A DNA stretch of 64,000 bases, from the NCBI GenBank assembly GCA_002350845.1, contig DEFL01000027.1, positions 90,245 to 154,244 on the forward strand, given 5' to 3'. The position numbers were made by a program, and so were the translations under genes. Within the stretch, counting starts at the first letter, position 1, and each line of letters opens with the position of its first letter. This document shows positions 51,428 to 59,975 of this stretch, one piece after another. The stretch is from Christensenella sp. UBA2853 (GTDB lineage: Bacteria; Bacillota; Clostridia; Christensenellales; Aristaeellaceae). Under the pieces are notes generated by a model. It searched no databases. It saw only the letters and a list, made by a program, of their open reading frames with translations, and was not told where the DNA came from.

Positions 51428-53770
51428 ATGCCCGAAAAGAAAGCAACCACACATAGTCTTCCACTGATTCCGCTCCGTGGAATGATGCTGTTTCCTCAAA
51501 TGACCATTACATTGGATATTGCGCGCACCCGTTCCCTCGCCTCACTCGACAAGGCCATGCACGGCGATCAGCGCGCAGTATTTGTTGCCCAGAAAGATCC
51601 GGACTGTGATAGTCCGGTGCTCAGAGATCTGTACACAGTCGGCACCATTGCCGTCATCAAGCACGTCATGACCCTGCCGGGCGAGATGCTGCGCATCATG
51701 GTTGAAGGCATATCCAGAGCCAAAATCGTGAGGCTGAAAGATGACGATGCCGCCATTCTTGCTGACCTGCGTCCGGTTTCTTCCCGCACGCAGGAATCGC
51801 TCGAGATGAGCGCGCTGCTCAGGGCCTGTCAGGATACCCTCAAAGAGATCGGCAATCTCACCCATCGTTTGTCCGGCGATGTTCTGGATTCCATTCTGTC
51901 CATTCAGGACCCCGGCCGCTTTGCTGACATCTGTGCCTCCAATATTTTCCCGAACCTTGATGACCGAATGGATATCCTCTTGGCCTGCCCGGTCTATGAA
52001 CGCCTGGAGAAACTTCTCGAAAAGCTGATGAAGACGCTTGAGCTCGAGAAGCTTGAGATGGAGCTCACCTCCAAAACACACGCTGCCATGGAAAAAAGTC
52101 AGCGGGAATACTATCTGCGTGAACAGATCAAGGCAGCACAGTCTGAACTGGGCGATACTGACCTCACCGATGCAGATGAGCTTCGACGCCGTCTGAAAGA
52201 AACGCCGCTCAATGATGAAGCACGCGAAAAATGCGAAAAAGAGATCGAACGGCTCTCCCGGATGACACCCGGAACCCCTGAGATCACGACAAGCCTGACC
52301 TATATTGAGTGGATTCTGGACATGCCCTGGGGAAAATGTACAGAGGATAATCTGGACATCACCCGTGCCCGCTCCGTGCTCGACGATGATCACTATGGTC
52401 TGGAAAAAGTCAAGGAGCGCATTATTGAATATCTGGCGGTCCTGCAGGTGAAAAAGGATATGAAAGGTCCTATTCTCTGCTTTGTCGGCCCTCCCGGTGT
52501 CGGCAAGACCAGCATTGTGCGCGCCATCGCCAAGGCGGTCGGACGCAAATTTGTTCAGATGTCCCTGGGCGGCATCCGTGATGAAGCCGAAATCCGCGGT
52601 CACAGAAGAACCTATGTCGGTTCGATCCCGGGACGCATCATCTCCGGTATCAAGCAGGCCGGCGTGATCAATCCGGTCTTCCTGTTCGATGAGATTGACA
52701 AGATGGCATCCGATACCCGGGGAGATCCTGCATCGGCTATGCTCGAAGTCCTTGACAGCGAACAGAACATGGCTTTCCGCGATCACTACATGGAAATCCC
52801 GTTCGACCTGAGCAAGGTCATGTTCATTACCACGGCCAATTCTGCAGACACCATTCCCGGTCCGCTCTATGACCGCATGGAAATCATTGAGGTCCCGTCC
52901 TATACCGAGGAAGAAAAGCTGCATATCGCCTGCAAGCACCTGCTGCCCAAGCAGGCGAAGGCACACGGCATTGAACCCGAATCCATCCAGATGACCGAGG
53001 ATGTCATGCGCTATCTGATCGAAGGGTATACGCGTGAAGCCGGTGTCCGCTCCCTTGAGCGCGTCATCGCCAAGGTCGTAAGAAAAAGCGTGGTGGACAT
53101 GCTCGATACCGGCACGCATTCTGTCAGCGTGACGCCGGATGTGCTTCACAACTATCTGGGTGCTGTCCGCTTTACCCGGGAAATGCCGGAAAAGGAGCCC
53201 CGTGTGGGCATTGTCACCGGTCTCGCCTATACATCGGTGGGCGGTGAAACCCTGGAAGTCGAGTGCACCGTCATGCCCGGCAAGGGTGTCCTGAAACTGA
53301 CCGGCATGCTGGGCGATGTCATGAAGGAATCGGCGGAAGCCGCCTTCAGCTGGGTTCGTGCCCACTCCGAAGACCTTGGGCTTGAGAAGCATTTCTACAA
53401 TGAATGTGATGTGCATATCCATGTGCCCGAAGGCGCCGTCCAGAAAGACGGTCCGTCTGCCGGCGTAACCCTGACCACCGCCCTGACCTCTGCTTTCACC
53501 GGCATTCCCGTGCGTCAGGATGTCGCCATGACCGGCGAAATCACCCTCCGCGGCCGTGTTCTGCCCATCGGCGGGCTGAAAGAAAAAACAATGGCGGCCT
53601 ACCGTGCCGGCACACGTGTCCTTGTGATTCCCAAGGAAAACGTCAAGGACCTGGAAGAAATTCCTTCCCATGTGCTCAGTCAGTTCCGCATCGTTGCGGC
53701 CGAACAGATTGAAGAAGTTCTTCAGGAGGCTCTGGTCCGTCTCCCCGAGCATCTCAAGGTGAAACAATAA
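51428..53770 (+). CDS. lon: ATP-dependent protease Lon
   Basis: Cytoplasmic AAA+ serine protease that degrades misfolded and regulatory proteins. Of 780 residues, 1-200 are the LAN substrate domain (LPLIPLRGMMLFPQM), then a coiled-coil (REYYLREQIKAAQSELG), the AAA+ module with Walker A GPPGVGKTS and Walker B VFLFDEIDK, and the proteolytic domain with catalytic S677 in KDGPSAGVT and K718 in GGLKEKTM. Length matches E. coli Lon. ATG 51428 has GGAGGA six bases ahead. Nine bases before engB. Confidence 0.97.
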   Translation: MPEKKATTHSLPLIPLRGMMLFPQMTITLDIARTRSLASLDKAMHGDQRAVFVAQKDPDCDSPVLRDLYTVGTIAVIKHVMTLPGEMLRIMVEGISRAKIVRLKDDDAAILADLRPVSSRTQESLEMSALLRACQDTLKEIGNLTHRLSGDVLDSILSIQDPGRFADICASNIFPNLDDRMDILLACPVYERLEKLLEKLMKTLELEKLEMELTSKTHAAMEKSQREYYLREQIKAAQSELGDTDLTDADELRRRLKETPLNDEAREKCEKEIERLSRMTPGTPEITTSLTYIEWILDMPWGKCTEDNLDITRARSVLDDDHYGLEKVKERIIEYLAVLQVKKDMKGPILCFVGPPGVGKTSIVRAIAKAVGRKFVQMSLGGIRDEAEIRGHRRTYVGSIPGRIISGIKQAGVINPVFLFDEIDKMASDTRGDPASAMLEVLDSEQNMAFRDHYMEIPFDLSKVMFITTANSADTIPGPLYDRMEIIEVPSYTEEEKLHIACKHLLPKQAKAHGIEPESIQMTEDVMRYLIEGYTREAGVRSLERVIAKVVRKSVVDMLDTGTHSVSVTPDVLHNYLGAVRFTREMPEKEPRVGIVTGLAYTSVGGETLEVECTVMPGKGVLKLTGMLGDVMKESAEAAFSWVRAHSEDLGLEKHFYNECDVHIHVPEGAVQKDGPSAGVTLTTALTSAFTGIPVRQDVAMTGEITLRGRVLPIGGLKEKTMAAYRAGTRVLVIPKENVKDLEEIPSHVLSQFRIVAAEQIEEVLQEALVRLPEHLKVKQ

Positions 53771-53779
53771 GGAGATACC

Positions 53780-54427
53780 ATGGAAATCAAACGCGCCGAT
53801 TTTGTCACTTCCCTGCCTGCCTATCGCGATTTTCCGGGGCGTGGTCTTCCGCAGATCGCGATTGTCGGAAAGAGCAATGTTGGAAAAAGCAGCCTGATCA
53901 ATCGCCTCACCTGCCGCAATAAGCTGGCAAGAACCAGTGCCACCCCGGGAAAGACACGGCTGATCAATGTCTTTCTGATCAACGAGCAGTTTCATCTCAT
54001 CGACCTGCCCGGCTATGGATTTGCCAAGGTCGACAAGCAGGAAAAAGCCCGCTGGGGAAAAATGATGCAGGACTATTTTGAGGCTTCCGATGAGCTTCTT
54101 CATGTCTTCTGCCTCGTGGACATCCGGCATGACCCCACTGCTGACGATATCCAGATGAACACCTTCCTTCGCCAGATGGGGATCCCATTCACTGTCATTG
54201 CGACCAAGTGTGATAAGATCAGCCGCGGTGCACGTCAGAAGCAGCTCGCCCCAATCTGCAGAGCCCTGCTCGTGCAGCCCTGGCAGATCATCTGTTTCTC
54301 CAGCGAAGACGGTACAGGCCGTGATCAGATTCTGGAAGAAATCGATAAAGTACTCACACCCGAAGAAGAGCCAGAAGACATCCAGGATGCTTCGGACCTG
54401 TCCGATGAACCTGAGACCGTGCAGTGA
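53780..54427 (+). CDS. engB: Ribosome biogenesis GTPase EngB (YsxC)
   Basis: A GTPase needed for 50S assembly, 215 residues. G1 GKSNVGKSSL, G2 ARTSATPGKTR, G3 DLPGYGFAKV, G4 TKCDK and G5 FSSEDGTG are all present. An acidic C-terminal extension of about 20 residues (EEEPEDIQDASDLSDEPE) is beyond the usual end. Follows lon as in many Bacillota; AAGGAGAT precedes the ATG. Confidence 0.96.
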   Translation: MEIKRADFVTSLPAYRDFPGRGLPQIAIVGKSNVGKSSLINRLTCRNKLARTSATPGKTRLINVFLINEQFHLIDLPGYGFAKVDKQEKARWGKMMQDYFEASDELLHVFCLVDIRHDPTADDIQMNTFLRQMGIPFTVIATKCDKISRGARQKQLAPICRALLVQPWQIICFSSEDGTGRDQILEEIDKVLTPEEEPEDIQDASDLSDEPETVQ

Positions 54428-54468
54428 TTCCTGTACGGAAGCCGATCTTCACTTGCTCATTCCCACAG

Positions 54469-54510
54469 AAAAAGCCTTCCGCATCACTTCAGATGCCGGA
54501 AGGCCTTTTC
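54469..54510. terminator. Bidirectional terminator after engB
   Basis: Stem GCCTTCCGCATC with GATGCCGGAAGGC (one bulged base) flanked by A5 and T4; shared with the convergent glycerophosphotransferase gene ending at 54512. Confidence 0.88.
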
Positions 54511-54511
54511 T

Positions 54512-55777
54512 TTATGCTTTTTTCGAAGAAGGATCATCCTTCTTTTCGTCTTTCACAGTGCTGAGTCTGTCCAGTGTCTCCATCAGATAATCCACGGTCT
54601 TCTCTGCACCTGCCCCGATATGGCACCAGGTTTCACGCCTTGCCTGATCGCGGGCCTCCTGGTACGCGGGATTTTCGATGCATTGGTCGATGATCTCTTT
54701 CAGTTCAGGAAGTGACTGTTCTGAGATATGCATGCCCAGTTTGGGCAGGATTTCAAAGGTCCAGAGCTCTTCATTGAGCCACCATGCATCATACGGTCCC
54801 TTGTCAAAGGAGGTATCTGCATACAGAACCGGTTTGTCAAACACGAGCGTAAAGTCGAAAATCACACCCGAGAAATCAGAAATCAGAATATCTGAGCGCG
54901 ACAGCACGTCAAAATTGTCATTATCCCTGTTCCACTCAAGCTGATCGCTGTCCGGATAAGCCGCCTTCAGCGTATCCAGCATCTCTTTTTCAGAGGTATA
55001 GGACTGCGGATGCGGGCGGATAATGATATGGTATCCTGTTTTGAGCAGTGCATCCAGTATGGCCGTTCCATACCGTTTCAGAATGCCGCTGTCTCCCCAG
55101 GACGGAGCGAGAAGAACGGTCCGCATGCTTCCCTGTTGCTTGGCCGGGGCGGCGTCCAGTCTCTTTTTCATTTCATCCATATAGGGAATGCCAACCAGCT
55201 TCAGTTCCTTCTCCGGCAGTCCCCGCAGCTTTTCAAGCTTTCGAACCTGCTCCACCTGATACTCACCCGAGAGCAGAATGGCGTCATAGTAGTCAATGCC
55301 AAACATGCGGTAGAGTGTAATATCATTGGGAGCGTGAGGAATGTGAACATACCATGACACATCCCTGGATCTCTTCCACTGATACACATCCAGGCTGGGT
55401 GTTGTGGAAAGCATGACCCTGGCGCGCAGGAAATTCAGTCTGGCAAACGCACTGTTGCCTTCCCCGATGTATTCCGCATGAATATGCTGATAGTTGCGCT
55501 GGAAAACCGGATCATCCTGTGATTCAGACAGATACAGTGTCGGCTGCCCTCTTTTTTCCAGTTCGTCGCAGATCGGTGCAAAGGTCGTCCAGTACCGCTT
55601 ATGGTCCGAAAAGATGACCAGCGGCGTTGCCTGTGCATGTTCCGCCTTCCTGTCCCTTCGGATCAGCGATCCGATCTTCAGTTTGAGATTTCTGAGCAGA
55701 TATACCAGTGAACCCAGTACAGCAATCAGAATCGTAAACAGCATGCTCCCCGTACCGGGATCGATATAAAAACGCAT
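54512..55777 (-). CDS. CDP-glycerol glycerophosphotransferase family protein (TagB/TagF-like)
   Basis: A 421-residue membrane-associated transferase that should move glycerol-phosphate (or a related polyol-phosphate) from a CDP-donor to a glycan. It starts with a membrane helix (MLFTILIAVLGSLVYLL), then the GT-B-like core: VSWYVHIPHAPNDITLYRMFGIDYYDAILLSGEYQ, a central LLAPSWGDSGILKRYG, IIIRPHPQS and SDILISDFSGVIFDF with the nucleotide-binding serine/aspartates. Like TagB/TagF relatives of teichoic-acid or capsule synthesis. The upstream gene, a YidC-like/sulfatase-fold fusion, is 79 bases away in the same direction, and there is no terminator between them. GGAGGG precedes the ATG. Confidence 0.88.
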   Translation of the reverse strand: MRFYIDPGTGSMLFTILIAVLGSLVYLLRNLKLKIGSLIRRDRKAEHAQATPLVIFSDHKRYWTTFAPICDELEKRGQPTLYLSESQDDPVFQRNYQHIHAEYIGEGNSAFARLNFLRARVMLSTTPSLDVYQWKRSRDVSWYVHIPHAPNDITLYRMFGIDYYDAILLSGEYQVEQVRKLEKLRGLPEKELKLVGIPYMDEMKKRLDAAPAKQQGSMRTVLLAPSWGDSGILKRYGTAILDALLKTGYHIIIRPHPQSYTSEKEMLDTLKAAYPDSDQLEWNRDNDNFDVLSRSDILISDFSGVIFDFTLVFDKPVLYADTSFDKGPYDAWWLNEELWTFEILPKLGMHISEQSLPELKEIIDQCIENPAYQEARDQARRETWCHIGAGAEKTVDYLMETLDRLSTVKDEKKDDPSSKKA

Positions 55778-55856
55778 TCCCTTTTCCCTCCAGATTCAGC
55801 CGAGACACTGCAGGATGACCTGCACTCAGCCAGGTGAACCTTGCTTATTCATCATC

Positions 55857-58445
55857 TCAGTACTCGCCCGCGTCAATCCATGCCTCCGGACGCAGCGCTT
55901 CATGATCGACCCGGTACCATTTGGAGCGGATAAACCGAATCCCATTATTGACGCCGGTTCCCCACTCAAAGGAAGCCGTCACCATCTGATCTTCTTTTTT
56001 ATCCTCGCGGCCGTTGATGACGCGCCCGGTAAACGGATTCACCGGCTCTTCAAACAGCCCGTCCGTGGCCAGGGTCGGTACATCGGCATTGGTCATGAAT
56101 GTATCGTCTGAATCCAGCGCACCGTGCTCTTCAAAATCCTTAACCAGCAGCAGGGCATTGAATCTGAGCAGATCCTCACCGTCCGCCGTGATGGCATCTT
56201 TCCGCAGCTCCAGATTAGCTCCATGGTCAGACACAAAGATGATCCTCGTATTATCATAGACACCGTCTGCCTTCAGCTGATCCAGCCAGTCGGCAATCTT
56301 GATCATGGCAACCATGTTTGCATGATAATGCGCCATCTGATCATCATTGGTCACTTCAAGCGGAACCGCTACATCGGTGAAGCGTGATGTATGCGCCGCA
56401 TCATATTCCACATTGTCCACAAAATACTGAGGCTCATAGGACGGTGTCTGCAGCAGCTGTGGCCGATGCGGGATTTCATTGTTCATCACCAGCAGCGTAT
56501 TGGTCTCATCATCCAGAATCTCTGTCATCTCACTAAGGTTGCACAGCACATTGTAGTTTTCATTGAAATCAGCATCCGACCCGGTGGATCTGGACATGCC
56601 GTCCCTCACCTGCAGTGTCATGGTGACATTGGTTTCATTGTAGTAACCCACGTTGTACAGCGTGCCATAAAGCGCCCACGGTGCCGTTTCGCAGAGTGCA
56701 TACGAGAAAAAGTTGCGCATCCTCAGCTTTTGTTTCCCTTCTGCTGAGCCGCTGGAGCCAAACTCCCCGACCGCACGGTAGGCTCTGGTATGCTCGAGGT
56801 CATCATAGATTGAGAGATCCGGATAGAATGCGTAGGATCCGGCGTAGGGTGGATCAATCACAGTGACATCATACCCGGCACGGCTGTAGAGCGTCGGGAG
56901 GACCAGCAGGGCTTCATTGTGCTTTTCCGGGATTGCCTTGTCAGTCCGTTCATTCATCTTCCAGGGCGTGTATTCATAACCGCCGAAAAGTCCCGGTGTG
57001 CCGAAATTCGTAAAACCGCCGTGCGCAATGGTATTGGGATACCAGGTGAATCCATCAAAACTGTCTGCGAGTTCCGGTTTTTCTTCAAATATGGAAGGCA
57101 GATAGGTGCTCACCGCTCTGTCCAGCATGAAGACGACGACATTCTTGCCTTTTTTGCTCAGGTTGAAATGGACTCTGTCTTCCGCTCCGCTCTTCAGCGC
57201 TGTCATCCCTGTCCGAATCTCGGGCATGGCCTGCACTCCGTTGATCACCGTCATTGCGGACACTGCAATGACGGCGGTCAGAAGAACGCCCCGGGTAAGC
57301 TGTTCCCAGCGAATGTGCACAAGCAGAAAAACAGCTGCCACCACGAGAAGAACGGCGAGATTGATGAGCTTTTCTTTTCCGGTGAACGCAGGGATCGTTT
57401 CAAACTTGAGTGTTGAGGAGAGGATGCCGAAATCCCTGTGAAACGCCATATAATTGACCGTCATCACGCCGGCAAGAATCCAGATGATCACTTCCATTCC
57501 TTTCTTCATCCGATCCTTGCCCAGCATATAGAAAATGCCAAACCATACGACAAATGTGCCGGTTGAAAGCAGAAGACTGTTGACAATGTACCAGAACGGG
57601 TGCAGCACAGCCCCGGCATCCAGAAATTCAGAGGGGGATGAACTGATCACAGCAGAAGGAATCAGCGCACCGGTCAGCAGAGCCAGAAATGCCGCTGCCA
57701 GGAAAAAGTATCCCGGGCTGGGCTTTCTGTTCAGGAAAGCGGGCCGTGTCCAGACATGCTTTTTTCCGCGTCCCGCGAAAAGACGCACAATCAGGTTCTT
57801 GACCAGAGAAAACAGATTGTTCAGTGTCCAGTACATGGTCAGCCCAGCCGGCGAGGAATACAGGAAAAACAGGAAAACAAGCGCCATGACATAGAGCTGA
57901 AGCTTGCTTTTCAGAGGTGCTCCATGCATGTAGATCTCACTGGAGATCAGATTGATCACCGTCATGAGAATAGGCAGGACATTGATGGCCACGCCCGCAA
58001 TTACCAGCAGCCCGTCCGGAGCAGACAGGTCCTGAATCGGACCGAAGGATGCATTCTTCAGAAGATTCAATCCTGACAGGAACTGATAGGCTGCGATGAA
58101 AAACGGTATTTCCAGTACCAGGGGCAGCGCGCCTTTCAGTGCATGGGTCTGACTGTAATGATTCTGCCGATAATACGTCTGAAGCGTCATGAAGCGCTGA
58201 TCGCCGTGGAACGTCCGGCGGATATGCTCAACGCCCGGCGCCAGTCTGGCTTCGGCTTCCCGTTCTTCGTCCTGAATCGCGTCTGCGCGCCGGTAAAGCG
58301 GCAGCACCAGAAGATTCATGCACAGGCTCAGAGCCACAATGGAAATCCCGGGGCTTCCAAATCGATTGATCAGTGCAAAAATCAGTTCAAAGAGCATTTT
58401 CAGGGGCCCAATGATGAGATTGAAGAGCATTGTCAAAAAGGACAT
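55857..58445 (-). CDS. YidC/Oxa1-like domain fused to a membrane-anchored sulfatase/alkaline-phosphatase-fold domain
   Basis: An 862-residue fusion. Residues 1 to about 225 resemble YidC/Oxa1 insertases: helix SPGISIVALSLCMNLLVLPLYRR, a charged hairpin, LKGALPLVLEIPFFIAAYQFLSG, and closing helices to YWTLNNLFSLVKN. The groove arginine (VRLLILPL in SpoIIIJ, IVRGIMYPL in E. coli YidC) is replaced by N44. About five further membrane helices (240-402) lead to an extracellular domain from about residue 425: metal ligand D442 in VVVFMLDRAVS, candidate nucleophile T479 or T483 in GGFTNFGTPGLFGG, and D740-H741 in IIFVSDHGAN. That C-terminal fold is shared with LtaS-like phosphoglycerol transferases and sulfatases. 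It lies upstream of the TagB/TagF-like gene. Activity is not known. Confidence 0.8.
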   Translation of the reverse strand: MSFLTMLFNLIIGPLKMLFELIFALINRFGSPGISIVALSLCMNLLVLPLYRRADAIQDEEREAEARLAPGVEHIRRTFHGDQRFMTLQTYYRQNHYSQTHALKGALPLVLEIPFFIAAYQFLSGLNLLKNASFGPIQDLSAPDGLLVIAGVAINVLPILMTVINLISSEIYMHGAPLKSKLQLYVMALVFLFFLYSSPAGLTMYWTLNNLFSLVKNLIVRLFAGRGKKHVWTRPAFLNRKPSPGYFFLAAAFLALLTGALIPSAVISSSPSEFLDAGAVLHPFWYIVNSLLLSTGTFVVWFGIFYMLGKDRMKKGMEVIIWILAGVMTVNYMAFHRDFGILSSTLKFETIPAFTGKEKLINLAVLLVVAAVFLLVHIRWEQLTRGVLLTAVIAVSAMTVINGVQAMPEIRTGMTALKSGAEDRVHFNLSKKGKNVVVFMLDRAVSTYLPSIFEEKPELADSFDGFTWYPNTIAHGGFTNFGTPGLFGGYEYTPWKMNERTDKAIPEKHNEALLVLPTLYSRAGYDVTVIDPPYAGSYAFYPDLSIYDDLEHTRAYRAVGEFGSSGSAEGKQKLRMRNFFSYALCETAPWALYGTLYNVGYYNETNVTMTLQVRDGMSRSTGSDADFNENYNVLCNLSEMTEILDDETNTLLVMNNEIPHRPQLLQTPSYEPQYFVDNVEYDAAHTSRFTDVAVPLEVTNDDQMAHYHANMVAMIKIADWLDQLKADGVYDNTRIIFVSDHGANLELRKDAITADGEDLLRFNALLLVKDFEEHGALDSDDTFMTNADVPTLATDGLFEEPVNPFTGRVINGREDKKEDQMVTASFEWGTGVNNGIRFIRSKWYRVDHEALRPEAWIDAGEY

Positions 58446-58470
58446 GTTGCGCTGTCTCCTTCACATAGAA

Positions 58471-58502
58471 AACAGCCGGATCTGTCGCAGTACACACCGG
58501 CT
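58471..58502 (-). promoter_or_regulatory. Leader hairpin of the YidC-sulfatase fusion gene
   Basis: On the minus strand GCAGCCGG...CCGGCTG followed by TTTTC, between the predicted start site and the ATG at 58445. It could be a transcription attenuator or a stabilising hairpin. Confidence 0.4.
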
Positions 58503-58514
58503 GCAATTCAGTGT

Positions 58515-58544
58515 GAAGTATAGCATACGGTTTCCATGAAAAGC
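58515..58544 (-). promoter_or_regulatory. Putative promoter of the YidC-sulfatase fusion operon
   Basis: Minus-strand TATACT near 58522-58517, with TTGCTT about 18 bases upstream as -35. The -10 is one mismatch from consensus and the -35 two. Confidence 0.5.
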
Positions 58545-58694
58545 AAGAAAACTCCTTTTGTTCGGGCCCTCGCCTCCAGGGTCTGACATTGCCGGAGGAT
58601 AGCTCTCTCCTGTCGTCATCGCAGCATATCTGCAGTATCCGTACTATTTTTTTCCATTTCTTCCATTTTCCTGCGAGTTTTCCCGGATTGCCGG

Positions 58695-58723
58695 TTGATT
58701 CATGATGTCGATTATGTTATAAT
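58695..58723 (+). promoter_or_regulatory. Sigma-A promoter of the sugar importer operon
   Basis: TTGATT (58695-58700), 17-base spacer, TATAAT (58718-58723). The leader to the first gene is about 285 bases, unusually long. Confidence 0.82.
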
Positions 58724-59014
58724 TTTGACAATGAAAATCAATGTCCCCTTCTAAAAGCAGTGTTTATGACAGCTTCTTCTTTCAGTTTTCGAATGTCTTT
58801 TGGCACATTCATCAGGCATTCCGGCTGATCACAGATCCACCTGAGAAGAAATCAAGGTTCCATAATCCTTTTCTCTCTCGTCTTTGGATCCCGTTTCTCT
58901 CCGGTATCTGCCCGTGGGACAAATCGCTTTTCTTTCCATTCTGCTGTTTTTCATCCTGCCGGGTTTCTGCCCGGCGCCTGGAAACACCTGAAGAAAAACT
59001 GAGGGGGTATCATC

Positions 59015-59959
59015 TTGGGCGAAACAGTCATTTCGAAGCAGCAGAAAAAGCAGAAGAAAACGTTCCTGCAGCGGATGCAGGGAAACTGGGATCTTCTGCT
59101 TTTCTGTCTGCCCGGCATTATCCTGACGATTGTCTACCACTATATCCCGATCTATGGCATTCAGATTGCTTTCCGCAATTACAAAGCCAAAAGAGGCATC
59201 TGGGGCAGTCAGTGGGTCGGACTCAAGAACTTTCAGCGTTTCTTCACATCCGCATTTGCTTTTACGACCATCAGGAACACCCTGGTGCTCAGTCTTTATT
59301 CGCTCGTAGCATCGTTCCCGGTCGCCGTAATTCTTGCTCTGATGCTCAACTCACTGCGGCACAAGCGTTACCGCAAAGTGATTCAGGCTGTCACCTATGC
59401 ACCGCATTTCATCTCTGTCGTTGTTATGTGCGGTATGCTGATTCTGTTCCTGTCCCCGCGCGTCGGTGTCGTCAACATGGTCATCAAGGCCCTGGGCGGC
59501 GAGACCATCAACTTCATGGGCAAGAGTTATATGTGGCGTCACATTTATGTGTGGAGCGGCATCTGGCAGTCCATGGGCTGGAGCAGTGTCATCTATTTCG
59601 CAGCCCTCGCCGGCGTCAGCCCTGAGCATCATGAAGCAGCCATCGTGGACGGCGCAACCAAGTTCCAGCGAGTGATTCACATTGATCTCCCCTATCTTGC
59701 ACCGACCATGACCATGCTTCTGATCCTGAACTGCGGCAGTATCCTTTCCATCGGTTTTGAAAAGGCCTACGCCCTCCAGAACGATCTGAATATCGGCGTT
59801 TCTGAAATCATTTCCACCTATGTTTATAAAGTCGGTATTATTAACCGCGATGTTTCTTTCTCCACTGCAATTGACCTGTTCAATTCTGTTGTCAATTCCA
59901 TTCTGCTGATCACCGTCAATGCCATTACCGGCAAGATGTCCGGCAACAGTCTGTGGTAA
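59015..59959 (+). CDS. Sugar ABC transporter permease, LplB type
   Basis: A 314-residue inner-membrane permease of the LplB family, one half of the translocation pore of an oligosaccharide importer. A basic N-terminus (KQQKKQKKTFLQRMQ) precedes six hydrophobic helices; the family hallmark YHYIPIYGIQIAFRNYKAKRGIWGSQWVGLKNFQRFF and the EAA loop (EHHEAAIVDGATKFQRVIHIDLPYLAPT) are intact. It starts at TTG 59015 behind GAGGGGGT. The YtcP-type partner follows at 16 bases. No ATPase gene adjoins. Confidence 0.93.
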   Translation: MGETVISKQQKKQKKTFLQRMQGNWDLLLFCLPGIILTIVYHYIPIYGIQIAFRNYKAKRGIWGSQWVGLKNFQRFFTSAFAFTTIRNTLVLSLYSLVASFPVAVILALMLNSLRHKRYRKVIQAVTYAPHFISVVVMCGMLILFLSPRVGVVNMVIKALGGETINFMGKSYMWRHIYVWSGIWQSMGWSSVIYFAALAGVSPEHHEAAIVDGATKFQRVIHIDLPYLAPTMTMLLILNCGSILSIGFEKAYALQNDLNIGVSEIISTYVYKVGIINRDVSFSTAIDLFNSVVNSILLITVNAITGKMSGNSLW

Positions 59960-59975
59960 GAAAGGAGGAAGAAGA

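Larger units (their letters stand above)
58446..59014. other. Divergent promoter region with two leaders
   Basis: About 570 bases with no supportable gene; open frames inside it lack a ribosome binding site and any family resemblance. The minus-strand part holds the fusion gene's promoter (58513-58540) and a leader hairpin at 58471-58502. The plus-strand part holds the importer promoter (58695-58723) and a leader of about 280 bases with a GCCGGG/CCCGGC hairpin at 58958-58975. No known riboswitch was recognised. Confidence 0.55.

Noticed and set aside
51542..54130. 862-codon open frame antisense to lon
   Set aside because: It lies opposite a fully supported lon and engB and has no ribosome binding site or recognisable domain; it is a by-product of codon bias in GC-rich genes.
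58741..59625. 294-codon plus-strand open frame overlapping the LplB permease
   Set aside because: It lies in another frame over most of the permease, has no domain, and its upstream part is the importer leader.
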